64,000 bases of DNA, from contig NZ_JALJRY010000037.1 of assembly GCF_024519455.1 (NCBI RefSeq), forward strand, positions 1 to 64,000, written 5' to 3'. Made by a program: the position numbers and the translations under genes. Shown piece after piece: positions 52,873 through 61,288 of this stretch (position 1 is its first letter; each line of letters starts with the position of its first letter). The notes under the pieces are model-generated. The model was not told the DNA's origin and searched no databases. It was given only the letters and a program-made list of their open reading frames with translations. The DNA comes from Streptomyces sp. STR69. Lineage in GTDB: Bacteria > Actinomycetota > Actinomycetes > Streptomycetales > Streptomycetaceae.

Positions 52873-54048
52873 GTGAACCGAACTCAGGCCCTGAACCGGT
52901 GGTTCACGGCGGACAACAACCCCATCCAGGTCTTCGGCACCGTCGCCGCCGTCACCATCGCCGCGCTCGCCGTGCGCCCGGTCGACACCTCCGGTACCGG
53001 GCTCGCGGTGCTGTGTCTGCTCGTCGTGGAGTCGCTGCTGCTGTGCACGCGGCTCATCCCCGAGGGCCGGTTCCCGCCCGGCGTGCAGCTCGCGGTGCTG
53101 TGTGCCTGGTCGGTCGGGGCGGCGGCGCTGATGAGCCTGGAGACCTCCGGGGCGTCGGCGCTGTTCGCCTACTTCGTGACCGGGCACGCCGGGTACCGTC
53201 TCGAAGCCCGCCGCGCGCTGCCCTTCGCGGCGCTCACCAGCGCCCTGTGCGCGGGAGCGCTGCTGCTGCCGTGGAGCGGCCATGGCGCCTCGTGGATCGT
53301 GGGCGCCTTCACCGGTGTCAGTGTGCTGGTCGGTATCTCCAACCGGGCCCACACCGACGCGTTGCGCTCCGCGCGGGCCGCCGCCGAGCAGGCCGAGCTG
53401 GCCGCGCGGGCCGAGGCGCGGGCGGAGGCGCTGGCCGAGCGGGCCCGGATCGCCCGGGACGTGCACGACGTACTGGCCCACTCGCTGGCCGGGGTGAACA
53501 TGCAACTGGAGGTCACCGACGCCCTGTTGGAGTCCGGTGACATCGACCGGGCCCGGCAGGCGGCCCAGCGGGCACAGAGCCTGGTCCGCTCGGGGCTGAC
53601 CGAGGTGCAGCGCACGGTCGGGGACCTGCGTGAGGACGCGCTGCCGCTGGTGGAGACGCTGCGCTCACTGCTCGCGTCAGCTTCCGACGCCGGTACGCTG
53701 ACCGTCGACGGGCCGCCGCGCGAACTGCCCGTCCGCCTCGCCCAGGTGATCGTGCGCTGCGCCCAGGAGGCGCTGACCAACGCGCACAAGTACGCGCCCG
53801 GCGCCCCGGTCCGTATGCGCCTGGAGTATCTGGAGTATGCGGAACAGCAGGCCGCGGAGACCGTCTTCGAAGTGGTGAACTCCGCGCCGCCGGCCGGTTC
53901 GCGGCCGTTGGCCGGTGCGGGGAGCGGGATGGGTCTTGTCGGGATGCGCGAGCGGCTCGACCTGGTGGGCGGCACGGTCACGGCCGGGCCGATCGTGGAC
54001 GGCGACGACGCAGGAGGCTGGCGAGTGCGTGTGGTGATCCCGGGATGA
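52873..54048 (+). CDS. NarL-type sensor histidine kinase
   Basis: 391 aa. The N-terminal ~150 residues have about five short membrane helices. A coiled coil follows (AAAEQAELAARAEARAEALAERAR). HisKA_3 carries the phosphoacceptor H198 in ARDVHDVLAHSLAG, and HATPase_c has CAQEALTNAHKYAPG and GSGMGLVGMRERLDLVGG. It has no extracytoplasmic sensor domain, so it may sense membrane state. The stop overlaps the response-regulator ATG (ATGA). Confidence 0.92.
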   Translation: MNRTQALNRWFTADNNPIQVFGTVAAVTIAALAVRPVDTSGTGLAVLCLLVVESLLLCTRLIPEGRFPPGVQLAVLCAWSVGAAALMSLETSGASALFAYFVTGHAGYRLEARRALPFAALTSALCAGALLLPWSGHGASWIVGAFTGVSVLVGISNRAHTDALRSARAAAEQAELAARAEARAEALAERARIARDVHDVLAHSLAGVNMQLEVTDALLESGDIDRARQAAQRAQSLVRSGLTEVQRTVGDLREDALPLVETLRSLLASASDAGTLTVDGPPRELPVRLAQVIVRCAQEALTNAHKYAPGAPVRMRLEYLEYAEQQAAETVFEVVNSAPPAGSRPLAGAGSGMGLVGMRERLDLVGGTVTAGPIVDGDDAGGWRVRVVIPG

Positions 54049-54743
54049 GCGACGAGCGGCAGGGGCAGGGCGAACAGCAGCCCGTCGTGCGGGTGGTTGT
54101 CGCCGACGACCAGACCGCGGTCCGCGAGGCGCTGGCGACCGTACTGGATCTGCAGTCCGGTGTGGAGGTCGTGGCGACGGCCAGGGACGGCGGGGAGGCC
54201 GTGCGGGCGGCCGAGGAGCACGCGCCCGATGTGATCCTGATGGACCTCAACATGCCCCGGGTGGACGGGGTGGAGGCCACCCGGCTGATCGGCGAACGCT
54301 TCCCTGGGGTCGCCGTCGTGGTGCTCACCACCTTCGCCGACGAGGAGTACATCCTCGCCGCGCTCGGTGCCGGTGCCCGCGGGTACCTGACCAAGGAGTC
54401 CGGCCGGGAGGACATCACCCGCGCGGTGCGGGCCGCGGCGGCCGGGCAGTCCGTGCTCGACCCCGCCGTACGGGACCGGCTCGTCGCAGCCGCCGCGCGG
54501 GGCGGCGCCCCCGTCGAGCGGCCGGGCACCGGACTCGCCCCGGACCTCACCCCCCGGGAGGTGGAGGTGCTCACGCTGATCGGCGAGGGGCTCACCAACC
54601 GGGGTATCGCCGAGCGGCTGGTGGTGAGCGAGGCCACGGTGAAGACCCATATCAACAACCTCTTCTCCAAGGCTCATCTGCGGGACCGGGCCCATGCCGT
54701 GAAGTACGCGTTCATCCACGGACTGGTGAAGACCCCTGGGTGA
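54045..54743 (+). CDS. NarL/LuxR-family response regulator
   Basis: 232 aa. Receiver phosphoacceptor D67 in DVILMDLNMPRVDG and conserved K in GYLTKESG. The C-terminal LuxR HTH is LTPREVEVLTLIGEGLTNRGIAERLVVSEATVKTHINNLFSKAHLRDRAHAV-like. It is translationally coupled to the kinase. The last 32 bp overlap the convergent CcdC-like gene. Confidence 0.93.
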   Translation: MSDERQGQGEQQPVVRVVVADDQTAVREALATVLDLQSGVEVVATARDGGEAVRAAEEHAPDVILMDLNMPRVDGVEATRLIGERFPGVAVVVLTTFADEEYILAALGAGARGYLTKESGREDITRAVRAAAAGQSVLDPAVRDRLVAAAARGGAPVERPGTGLAPDLTPREVEVLTLIGEGLTNRGIAERLVVSEATVKTHINNLFSKAHLRDRAHAVKYAFIHGLVKTPG

Positions 54744-55269
54744 GGGCCTGCCCCTGGGCTCCGGCCGGCGCCAGAAGACGCACGCGGGCCAGGAGCAGGA
54801 ACACCCGGGTGAGGACCATGGCCAGCGCCATGATGACGAAGAACGGCGCGATGGCGTCCTCGACTATGTGGTGCTGCGCCATGAACGTGCCGAGGTGGTC
54901 GCGGAACCAGGTGTTGTGCTCGGCGAGGTAGATGAAGGCGACGCGCAGGGCGACCACCGCCGTCCAGATCGCCACGAAGCCGGCTCCGCAGCGGGTGTGG
55001 ACCTTGCCCGAGGCAGGGTCGCGCTCCACGCCGGTGGTGAAGGTGGCGACGACACCGCAGGCCAGCCCGATCGCGGCGCCCACCAGATAGACGACGATGT
55101 CGACGGTCTGGGTGGGCGTCCCCTTCAGATAGAAGTAGCCGACCGCGGACACCGTGCCGATCGGCATCAGCACCTTGTGCAGGTCGTACTTCCGGCGCCC
55201 GTACTGCGTCAGCATCATCACCGCGAAGATGCCCCCGCTGATCGTCAGCGCCTGCTCCATGTCCGTCAT
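54712..55269 (-). CDS. CcdC-like (DUF1453) membrane protein
   Basis: 185 aa with about five membrane segments. ALTISGGIFAVMMLTQYGRRKYDLHKVLMPIGTVSAVGYFYLKG matches the CcdC/DUF1453 pattern. In other bacteria CcdC lies near cytochrome c maturation genes, but its function is unclear. There is no cyt c gene here. The start is the ATG at 55269. The 55270-55477 interval shows nothing else. Confidence 0.7.
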   Translation of the reverse strand: MTDMEQALTISGGIFAVMMLTQYGRRKYDLHKVLMPIGTVSAVGYFYLKGTPTQTVDIVVYLVGAAIGLACGVVATFTTGVERDPASGKVHTRCGAGFVAIWTAVVALRVAFIYLAEHNTWFRDHLGTFMAQHHIVEDAIAPFFVIMALAMVLTRVFLLLARVRLLAPAGAQGQALTQGSSPVRG

Positions 55270-55477
55270 GACGTCGCACTCCTCGGTCTCCGGCGGTCGT
55301 CCCGCCACGCGTTTTCCTGAGATCGACTCTCCCGCCGATGCCGGAAAAGCTCCCGGACCCACGGGTGGAAATCCGGGTGGAGACGCAGGGTGGAGCCTTC
55401 CCCTAGGGGCAGCTCGGGGGCCGGGTGCCAAGCGGACCGAGAAGACGGACGGAACCGAGGCCAGGGGACCGAATCCC

Positions 55478-56368
55478 CTACGGCACCAGCACCAGCCGCC
55501 CCCGCACCCCGCCCTCCGCGAGTCGCGCGTGCGCCCCGGACGCGTCCGCCAGGGGGTACGTGTCCGCCACCCGCAGCGTCAGTACGCCCTTCTCCACCAG
55601 GGCGACCAGTTCGGCGAGCCGGGCCCCGTCCGGGCTCACCTCCACCGCCCCGGTCCGCACCCCGCGCTCCGGGGCCGGCGCGGCCTGCGGAATCACCCCG
55701 GCGAACGCGCCCCCGTCCCGCACCCACGCCAGCGCCCGTTCCCCGAGGACCGCCGCGTCCAGCACCGCGTCGACGCTCCCCGCCGGCACGCCCTCGCTCG
55801 TGAACTCGGCGGCGCCCAGGGCCCGTACGAACTCCTCGTCACCGGCCCGGGCGAGCCCGGTCACCAACACTCCACGCTGCGCGGCGAGTTGGACGGCGAA
55901 GCCGCCCACGGCGCCCGCCGCACCGGTCACCAACAGCGTCTGACTTGGCGTCAACTCCAGGAGATCCAGGGCCTGTACGGCGGTCAGCGCGTTCAGCGGG
56001 AGGGTGCTTGCGTGCACCGCGTCCACGCCCTCCGGCGCCTTCGCCACCGCGTCCGTGTCCACGACGACGTACTCGGCGTGCGTGCCCAGCGGCTTGACCG
56101 TGCCGTAGTGCAGGGCGACCACCTCGTCGCCGACCTGCCACGCGGTGGCGACGCCGGTCGCGTCCACCGTCCCGGCTACGTCCCAGCCGAGTCCGAGCCG
56201 CTTGCCCGCGCCCCCGAACGCGCCCGCTCGCACTCCGGCGTCCACCGGGTTCAGCGAGGCCGCCGCGACCTTGATCCGCACCTGCCGGGCGCCCGGCTCG
56301 GGAATTTCCGTCTCCACGACCCGAACCGCGTCGGGCCCGCCGAACGTCGTCACCACTGCAGCACGCAT
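55478..56368 (-). CDS. NADP-dependent quinone oxidoreductase-like protein
   Basis: 296 aa of the zinc-independent MDR branch. Features are MRAAVVTTFGGPDAVRV, the GroES-like part VKVAAASLNPVDAGVRAGAFG, LGWDVAGTVDATG and the Rossmann loop LLVTGAAGAVGGFAVQLAAQRG. It lacks the zinc-ligand Cys set. It probably reduces quinones or enones with NADPH. It is divergent from an HxlR regulator, the usual pairing for electrophile/quinone-responsive oxidoreductases. Confidence 0.9.
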   Translation of the reverse strand: MRAAVVTTFGGPDAVRVVETEIPEPGARQVRIKVAAASLNPVDAGVRAGAFGGAGKRLGLGWDVAGTVDATGVATAWQVGDEVVALHYGTVKPLGTHAEYVVVDTDAVAKAPEGVDAVHASTLPLNALTAVQALDLLELTPSQTLLVTGAAGAVGGFAVQLAAQRGVLVTGLARAGDEEFVRALGAAEFTSEGVPAGSVDAVLDAAVLGERALAWVRDGGAFAGVIPQAAPAPERGVRTGAVEVSPDGARLAELVALVEKGVLTLRVADTYPLADASGAHARLAEGGVRGRLVLVP

Positions 56369-56480
56369 GCCGGACAGCTCCTCGTATGGGGTGTTCGCTT
56401 CGGTATCTCCTCAGCTGTCTGCAACCCTAGGAAGAGCTACTATCCACTGGGAAGTAGTTACCTGAGGGTGCGTACCTACC

Positions 56481-56530
56481 TCAGAAGTAACCCGAAGTAA
56501 CCCGAAGTGACCGGAAGTGACCGGAAGTGA
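56481..56530. repeat. Five phased decamers (NNNGAAGTRA) upstream of hxlR-type gene
   Basis: Units start at 56481, 56491, 56501, 56511 and 56521, each exactly one helical turn apart, with the core GAAGTAA/GAAGTGA. A related GGGAAGTAGTTACC lies at 56449-56462. They are plausible binding sites for the HxlR protein. Confidence 0.7.
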
Positions 56531-56546
56531 ACGGAGGCCACGGCCC

Positions 56547-56945
56547 ATGGCGACCATGACAGCGGCCCAGAAGCGCGAACAGGCACGTGTCGAGTACGAC
56601 GCGTTCATCCGCAGCTGCCCCACCAACCAGCTGCTCGACCGCATCAGCGACAAGTGGGTCAGCCTGGTCGTCGCCGCCCTGGCCCCGGGCCCGATGCGCT
56701 ACAGCGACCTCGCCCGCAAGATCGCCGGCGTCAGCCCCAAGATGCTGACGCAGACGCTCCGTTCACTGGAACGCGACGGCATCCTCTCGCGCACGGTCAC
56801 CCCGTCCGTCCCGGTCCGCGTCGACTACGAACTCACCCCGCTCGGCGCCAGCCTGAGCATGCTGCTGCTCGCCGTGAAGGACTGGGCGGAGACCCACATC
56901 GAGGAAGTCCACGAGGCGCGGGGGCGCTACGACGGGGACGAGTGA
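56547..56945 (+). CDS. HxlR-family transcriptional regulator
   Basis: 132 aa winged helix. It has the N-terminal Cys of redox-type members (IRSCPTNQLLDRISDKWVSLVVAAL), then GPMRYSDLARKIAGVSPKMLTQTLRSLERDGILSRTV and VRVDYELTPLGASL. The single Cys in RSCP suggests thiol-based sensing of electrophiles, as in YodB/QorR-like proteins. It is divergent from the quinone oxidoreductase gene. The ATG follows GGAGG. Confidence 0.92.
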   Translation: MATMTAAQKREQARVEYDAFIRSCPTNQLLDRISDKWVSLVVAALAPGPMRYSDLARKIAGVSPKMLTQTLRSLERDGILSRTVTPSVPVRVDYELTPLGASLSMLLLAVKDWAETHIEEVHEARGRYDGDE

Positions 56946-56958
56946 CGGCGGACAGACC

Positions 56959-57432
56959 CTAGACCTCCCCCGCCCGCAACCGCGCGATCTGCTGCCCGCT
57001 GAACTCCACCGTGCGTCTCATGTGCCCGACGATCACGGCGAGTTCGGCGTCGGCGAGGTCGTCGAAGAGCGTGAACCAGCCACCGCCCAGCCGGTTCCAC
57101 ATCCTGCCGAACTCGGTGATCTTCTCCGGGACGGTGGCCACCAGCACCCGGCGCCGGTCCTCCGCGTCCCGCTCCCGGACGACGTACCCCGCCCGCTCCA
57201 GCCGGTCCACGAGCCGCGTCGCCGACCCGGTCGTCAGCCCGGTCAGCTCGGCGATCCGGCCCGTCGTCACCGGCCCCGCCTCCAGCGTGAGCAGGTTCAG
57301 ACACTGCAGATCCGTGGGGTGCAGCCCGAGCCTGTCGGCGACGGCCTGGTTGAACAGGGCGTACGACGCCATGTACCGGCGCGAGACGGTGGACAACTCG
57401 TCCAGCAGCCGCGCCCGCGCGTTCCCGGACAT
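56959..57432 (-). CDS. MarR-family transcriptional regulator
   Basis: 157 aa. It has the winged HTH LNLLTLEAGPVTTGRIAELTGLTTGSATRLVDRLERAGYVVRERDAEDRRRVLV and long dimerisation helices at both ends. Its target is unknown. It converges on the HxlR gene and is separated by 13 bp. The MarR-type box at 50372 is a conceivable distant target. Confidence 0.9.
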   Translation of the reverse strand: MSGNARARLLDELSTVSRRYMASYALFNQAVADRLGLHPTDLQCLNLLTLEAGPVTTGRIAELTGLTTGSATRLVDRLERAGYVVRERDAEDRRRVLVATVPEKITEFGRMWNRLGGGWFTLFDDLADAELAVIVGHMRRTVEFSGQQIARLRAGEV

Positions 57433-57533
57433 GTCGTACCCCTCGTCGCCTGTGCCGTGTCGCCTGTGCCGTGCGGAGATCGAGATCGTACGACGAGGTC
57501 GGCCGCGTAGCTCAGGGGTACTACGGGCGTGGC

Positions 57534-58019
57534 TCAGAAGTAGTAGCTGTCACCGGTGTCGAGGACGAGCACCCGCTGCTGGTCGTTGGCCCGGTTCCCG
57601 TCCACCGCGCCGCCGCCCCACACCGTGTCCAGCTCCAGCAGCACCTCGGAGGACGCGTCCCGCAGCCGTACCCCCAGCTCGATCCGCTCGCCCACCTCGT
57701 CCGCCGCCAGCGCACCCGTCCGGCACACCACCGCCCGCTCCCCCGACCGCGCACACCCCTCCGGCAGCGTCTGCCGGTCCGCGAGCGGCTTCGACCAGCG
57801 CAGCCGTACGGTCGCGTCGGGGACGGCGGAGGGGCCGTGGTTGCGCGGGGTGAACCGCACGTCGACCCGGCCCGCGGTCATGACGACGGAGCCGTGATAG
57901 GAGAGGTCCGCCTCCGGAGCCGACGAGCCGGGAAGACCGGGCGCCGCTCCCATCACCGCGAACGCGGCACCCACTACGGCGCCGACCCGTAGTACCCGCA
58001 GTACCCGTACTCCTCGCAT
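57534..58019 (-). CDS. Secreted protein with CARDB/DUF11-like beta domain, 161 aa
   Basis: The signal peptide (VLRVGAVVGAAFAVMGAAPGLP) is followed by one immunoglobulin-like domain: ADLSYHGSVVMTAGRVDVRFTPRNHGPSAVPDATVRLRWS, then ERIELGVRLRDASSEVLLELDTVWGG. The pattern of strands with N-H-G-P-S is that of CARDB/DUF11 repeats. Two Cys (EGCARSG, VVCRTG) could form a disulfide. It probably acts in the cell envelope or outside it. The ATG has GAGGAG 8 nt upstream. Confidence 0.75.
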   Translation of the reverse strand: MRGVRVLRVLRVGAVVGAAFAVMGAAPGLPGSSAPEADLSYHGSVVMTAGRVDVRFTPRNHGPSAVPDATVRLRWSKPLADRQTLPEGCARSGERAVVCRTGALAADEVGERIELGVRLRDASSEVLLELDTVWGGGAVDGNRANDQQRVLVLDTGDSYYF

Positions 58020-58112
58020 GCCATCCACTCCTCTGTCCGCCCGTGCACCACCGCTGGGGTCGTACGGATGTATCCCACGCGGAGCGCGCGACAGGCGCCG
58101 TCCATCAGGTGA

Positions 58113-58150
58113 CACCCGTGTGATCGGGCGGCACCCGTGTGATGGGGTGG
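58113..58150. repeat. 19-bp tandem direct repeat upstream of ynfA-like gene
   Basis: Two adjacent copies of CACCCGTGTGATSGGGYGG (58113-58131 and 58132-58150) match at 17 of 19 positions. They end just before the YnfA start and may be regulatory. Confidence 0.6.
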
Positions 58151-58155
58151 CGGTC

Positions 58156-58491
58156 ATGCTCGTACTCCGCTCCGCGGCCCTCTTCGTCGTCGCCGCCGTC
58201 TTCGAGATCGGCGGCGCCTGGCTGGTCTGGCAGGGGGTGCGCGAACACCGCGGCTGGCTGTGGACCGTCGGCGGGGTCATGGCCCTCGGCGTGTACGGCT
58301 TCGTCGCCACCTTCCAGCCCGACGCCCACTTCGGCCGCATCCTCGCGGCCTACGGCGGGATCTTCGTCGCCGGTTCGCTGGCCTGGGGCGCGGTCGCGGA
58401 CGGCTACCGGCCCGACCGCTGGGACATCGCCGGCGCCCTGATCTGCCTGGCCGGGATGGCCGTGATCATGTGGGCGCCGCGCGGAAACTGA
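58156..58491 (+). CDS. YnfA/UPF0060-family small membrane protein
   Basis: 111 aa with four membrane helices: LFVVAAVFEIGGAWLVWQGVREHRGWLW contains the conserved E-I-G-G-x-W-L-x-W. GVMALGVYGFVATFQPDAHFGRILAAYGG carries the second conserved part, and RPDRWDIAGALICLAGMAVIMWAPR closes it. It is related to small multidrug resistance proteins. A GTG nine bases upstream is possible. Confidence 0.92.
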   Translation: MLVLRSAALFVVAAVFEIGGAWLVWQGVREHRGWLWTVGGVMALGVYGFVATFQPDAHFGRILAAYGGIFVAGSLAWGAVADGYRPDRWDIAGALICLAGMAVIMWAPRGN

Positions 58492-58520
58492 GCCGCCACC
58501 GGGGCCCGCCTATCCTGGAC

Positions 58521-58550
58521 GGAGTCGTACGCACGGAGTCGTACGTACGA
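58521..58550. promoter_or_regulatory. Tandem GGAGTCGTACG repeats with TCGTACGTACGA palindrome
   Basis: GGAGTCGTACGCAC (58521) is repeated as GGAGTCGTACGTAC (58535). The second copy lies in a perfect 12-bp palindrome (58539-58550), 30 bp before the SDR start. It is a TetR-type operator candidate. Confidence 0.45.
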
Positions 58551-58579
58551 ACCAGTTGATCCCTTCCGAGGAGCAGCCC

Positions 58580-59356
58580 ATGGCCACCGCCGCACCGTCC
58601 GCCGCCTCCCGTATCGCGGTCGTCACCGGGGCGAGCGGCGGCATCGGCGCCGCCACGGCCCGCCGGCTCGCCGCGGCCGGTTACCGCGTCGTCCTCACCG
58701 CCCGCCGCAAGGACCGTATCGAGGCACTGGCCGAGGAGATCAACAAGGCGGGCCACAAGGCGACGGCGTACGAGCTCGACGTCACCGACCGGACCGCGGT
58801 CGACGAGTTCGCGACCGCCTTCAAGACGATCGGCGTACTGATCAACAACGCGGGCGGCGCGCTCGGCGCCGACCCGGTCGCGACCGGCGACCCCGCCGAC
58901 TGGCGCACGATGTACGAGACGAACGTCCTCGGCACGCTGAACGTCACCCAGGCCCTGCTCCCGGCCCTCACCGCGAGCGGCGACGGCACGGTCGTGGTCG
59001 TCTCCTCCACGGCGGGCCACGGCACGTACGAGGGCGGCGCGGGCTACGTCGCCGCCAAGCACGGCGCCCACGTCCTCGCCGAGACACTGCGCCTGGAGAT
59101 CGTCGGCACCCCGGTCCGGGTCATCGAGGTCGCGCCCGGCATGGTCAAGACGGACGAGTTCGCGCTGACCCGGTTCGGCGGGGACGCGGAGAAGGCGGCA
59201 AAGGTCTACGCGGGCGTCGCCGAACCGCTCACGGCGGACGACGTGGCCGACACGATCTCCTGGGCGGTCACCCGCCCCAGCCACGTCAACATCGACCTGC
59301 TCGTCGTACGCCCACGCGCCCAGGCCTCGAACACCAAGGTGCACCGGGAGGTGTGA
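58580..59356 (+). CDS. Short-chain dehydrogenase/reductase (YdfG-like)
   Basis: 258 aa classical SDR: TGASGGIGAATARRLAAAG nucleotide loop, R in LTARRKDR favouring NADP, and NNAGGALG. The catalytic region is VVVVSSTAG...YVAAKHGAHVLAETLR (S, Y-x3-K). The C-terminal HVNIDLLVVRPRAQAS resembles YdfG-type NADP-dependent 3-hydroxy acid dehydrogenases. The ATG has GAGGAG upstream. The stop overlaps the small membrane-protein start. Confidence 0.92.
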   Translation: MATAAPSAASRIAVVTGASGGIGAATARRLAAAGYRVVLTARRKDRIEALAEEINKAGHKATAYELDVTDRTAVDEFATAFKTIGVLINNAGGALGADPVATGDPADWRTMYETNVLGTLNVTQALLPALTASGDGTVVVVSSTAGHGTYEGGAGYVAAKHGAHVLAETLRLEIVGTPVRVIEVAPGMVKTDEFALTRFGGDAEKAAKVYAGVAEPLTADDVADTISWAVTRPSHVNIDLLVVRPRAQASNTKVHREV

Positions 59357-59532
59357 TGCCCGACCAAGAAGGCAACCCGGACAACTCCCAAGAGGCCCTG
59401 GACAAGCGCCGGCTGGCCGAGGAGACCAGGAACGAGCGCAAGGTCTGGTACTTCCTCGCCTACTTCCTCTTCGGCATCCACATCGTCGCGTTCGTGATGA
59501 TCTACGCGGTGACGCACGCGCCGAACAAGTGA
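59356..59532 (+). CDS. Small single-pass membrane protein, 58 aa (DUF6126-like)
   Basis: The ATG at 59356 overlaps the SDR stop (TGATG). The charged N-terminus (SQEALDKRRLAEETRNERK) is followed by one transmembrane helix, VWYFLAYFLFGIHIVAFVMIYAV. It resembles the small DUF6126 proteins of Streptomyces. It is too short for standard gene callers in some settings but strongly supported by coupling and composition. Confidence 0.7.
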   Translation: MPDQEGNPDNSQEALDKRRLAEETRNERKVWYFLAYFLFGIHIVAFVMIYAVTHAPNK

Positions 59533-59576
59533 GGAGGAGGTGAGGAGCGGCGGTCGGACACATAAAGTCACCCTCC

Positions 59577-60845
59577 GTGGACAGACACCTCCCCTTCGGC
59601 GATCTCCCCAACTTCCGTGACCTGGGCGGCTATCCGACCCCGGACGGCCGCCGCGTCCGCCCGGGGCTCCTCTACCGCGCCGACTCCCTGGGCAAGTTGA
59701 GCGAGAACACGGACGACTGGACCCGCTTCCTCGGCCTCGGCATCGGCACGGTGATCGACCTCCGCTACCCCTGGGAGATCGAGCGCAGAGGCCGTGTCCC
59801 CGAGCACGGGTCGTTCACGTATCACAACCTCAGCATCGAGCACCGCCCTTACGACCAGGCGGTGTTGACCCCCGACACCGCCCCGGGACCGTACCTGGCG
59901 GAGCGGTACACGGAGGTGGCCGAGGACGGCACGGAGGAGATCGCACGGGCACTGGAACTCGTCGCGGCGGCAGCCGAGTCGGGCACCCCCCTCGTCTTCC
60001 ACTGCGCGTCCGGCAAGGACCGCACCGGCCTGCTGGCGGCACTGGTCCTCGGCCTGCTCGGCGTCCCCGAGGAGACGATCATCGAGGACTTCACCCTCAC
60101 CGAACTCGCCACCCCCGCCCTCCTCTCGGCCTGGCAGGCCCGCAACGGCGGCCGTAGCCCGGTCTGGCCGGCCTGGGGCCACGCCCCGGCAGCGGTCATG
60201 CGCCTGTTCCTGGCGGGCCTGACCAGTCGCTACGGCTCGGTCGAGGGCTATGTGACCAAGGCCCTGTCCCTGGACGCGACGGCCCTCTCAACCACCCTGC
60301 GCGACAAGCTGCTTGAGCAACGACCCACCACCTGGCCGGAGTTGACCTACCGCAAGGCCGCCGAAGCGGACGCCGTCGCACTCGTCCGCCTCCGGGACAG
60401 CGCGGCCCTGTGGCAACTCGCCCGGGGCATCGACCAGTGGAAGCCGGGCGAGAAGGACGAGGCCCACTTCCTGCGGCGCGTGCGCGAGGGCGAGGTGTGG
60501 CTGGCGCACGCCGACCAGACCCTGGCCGGTGCCTGCGAACTCTGGTGGGACGACCCGGCCGCCTGGGGCCCGCGCCCACCCGACGCGGGCTACGTCCACC
60601 GCCTGATGACGACCCCGCACACGGCACCACCGGGCACGGGACGCCGGCTGCTCGCGCAGGCGGAGTCCCGCATCACCGCGACGGGCCGCCCGTACGCCCG
60701 CCTGGACTGCCTCTCCTCCAACCCCCGCCTGCGCGCCTACTACGAGTCGGCGGGCTACACCGTCGTAGGCGAACAGCGGGCGAAGGACGGCGGGTTGGGG
60801 AGCCCGTACGCGGTGACACTCATGGAGAGGCGCCTGGCCGACTGA
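59577..60845 (+). CDS. Tyrosine phosphatase-GNAT acetyltransferase fusion
   Basis: 422 aa. Residues 1-~250 are a Y_phosphatase3/DSP-type phosphatase: N-F-R-D-LGGYPTPDGRRVRPGLLYRADSL, then VIDLRYPWEIERRG. The P-loop HCASGKDRTG has catalytic C143 and R149, and the C-terminal helical lid is rich in Ala/Leu. Residues ~258-422 form a GNAT domain (YRKAAEADAVALVRLRD, VHRLMTTP, GTGRRLLAQAESRI and N-P-R-LRAYYESAGYTVV). The two domains are in one uninterrupted frame, with no internal stop or start needed. The phosphatase type acts on phosphotyrosine or phosphoinositides in relatives; the GNAT substrate is unknown. Confidence 0.88.
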   Translation: MDRHLPFGDLPNFRDLGGYPTPDGRRVRPGLLYRADSLGKLSENTDDWTRFLGLGIGTVIDLRYPWEIERRGRVPEHGSFTYHNLSIEHRPYDQAVLTPDTAPGPYLAERYTEVAEDGTEEIARALELVAAAAESGTPLVFHCASGKDRTGLLAALVLGLLGVPEETIIEDFTLTELATPALLSAWQARNGGRSPVWPAWGHAPAAVMRLFLAGLTSRYGSVEGYVTKALSLDATALSTTLRDKLLEQRPTTWPELTYRKAAEADAVALVRLRDSAALWQLARGIDQWKPGEKDEAHFLRRVREGEVWLAHADQTLAGACELWWDDPAAWGPRPPDAGYVHRLMTTPHTAPPGTGRRLLAQAESRITATGRPYARLDCLSSNPRLRAYYESAGYTVVGEQRAKDGGLGSPYAVTLMERRLAD

Positions 60846-60872
60846 ACCGGGCCAACCGGCCTGGCCACGGGC

Positions 60873-61120
60873 CTATTTGCGCTGCTGGAAGATCCACTCC
60901 CGGACGCCCTCGATGGTGTACGCGATCGGCCAGGTGGAGTTGTGCTCGACGCCGTGCGCGTCGGCCAGGCCTCCGGCAAGGGTCGAACCCTTCTTGAACG
61001 TCGAGTAGTTGACCGTGGTGCCCTTGGCCTCCATCGCCTTGACGTCCGCGGCGAACTCCGCCGCCGTGGACTGCCCGTCCCAGACCGCACGACTCACCTT
61101 GGTCCCGGCCCTCAATGGAC
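60873..61120 (-). pseudogene. C-terminal fragment of an alpha/beta-hydrolase-like enzyme
   Basis: The leftward frame ends with FAADVKAMEAKGTTVNYSTF, KKGSTLAGGLADAHGVEHN and STWPIAYTIEGVREWIFQQ. These pieces look like the last ~80 residues of a secreted esterase or peptidase of the alpha/beta-hydrolase type, with the catalytic His probably in GVEHN. The sequence upstream is out of frame and Arg-rich, so the N-terminal domain is lost. 61121-61288 on the plus strand shows a short helix-turn-helix-like piece but no gene. Confidence 0.5.
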
Positions 61121-61288
61121 CGGATCCTGCTGTCGGCACCGACCATCGCCGCCGCAGCCGCCGAACTGGGTTACTCCAACAGCCCTTGCCAGACACGCCG
61201 CTGGAAACTGCTCCACGGCCTCGTACCGCTGCCGGACTGAGCAACGCACGATGGGCGCGACACACGATCACCGCGCCCATCACCGCGT

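Noticed and set aside
57500..57525. GCGTAGCTCAGGGGTA, resembling a tRNA D-arm region
   Set aside because: No acceptor stem, anticodon arm or T-arm can be drawn around it.
61117..61240. Plus-strand piece reading IAAAAAELGYSNS, like a LysR helix-turn-helix
   Set aside because: Only ~40 codons, no further LysR sequence; could be a degenerate remnant or chance.
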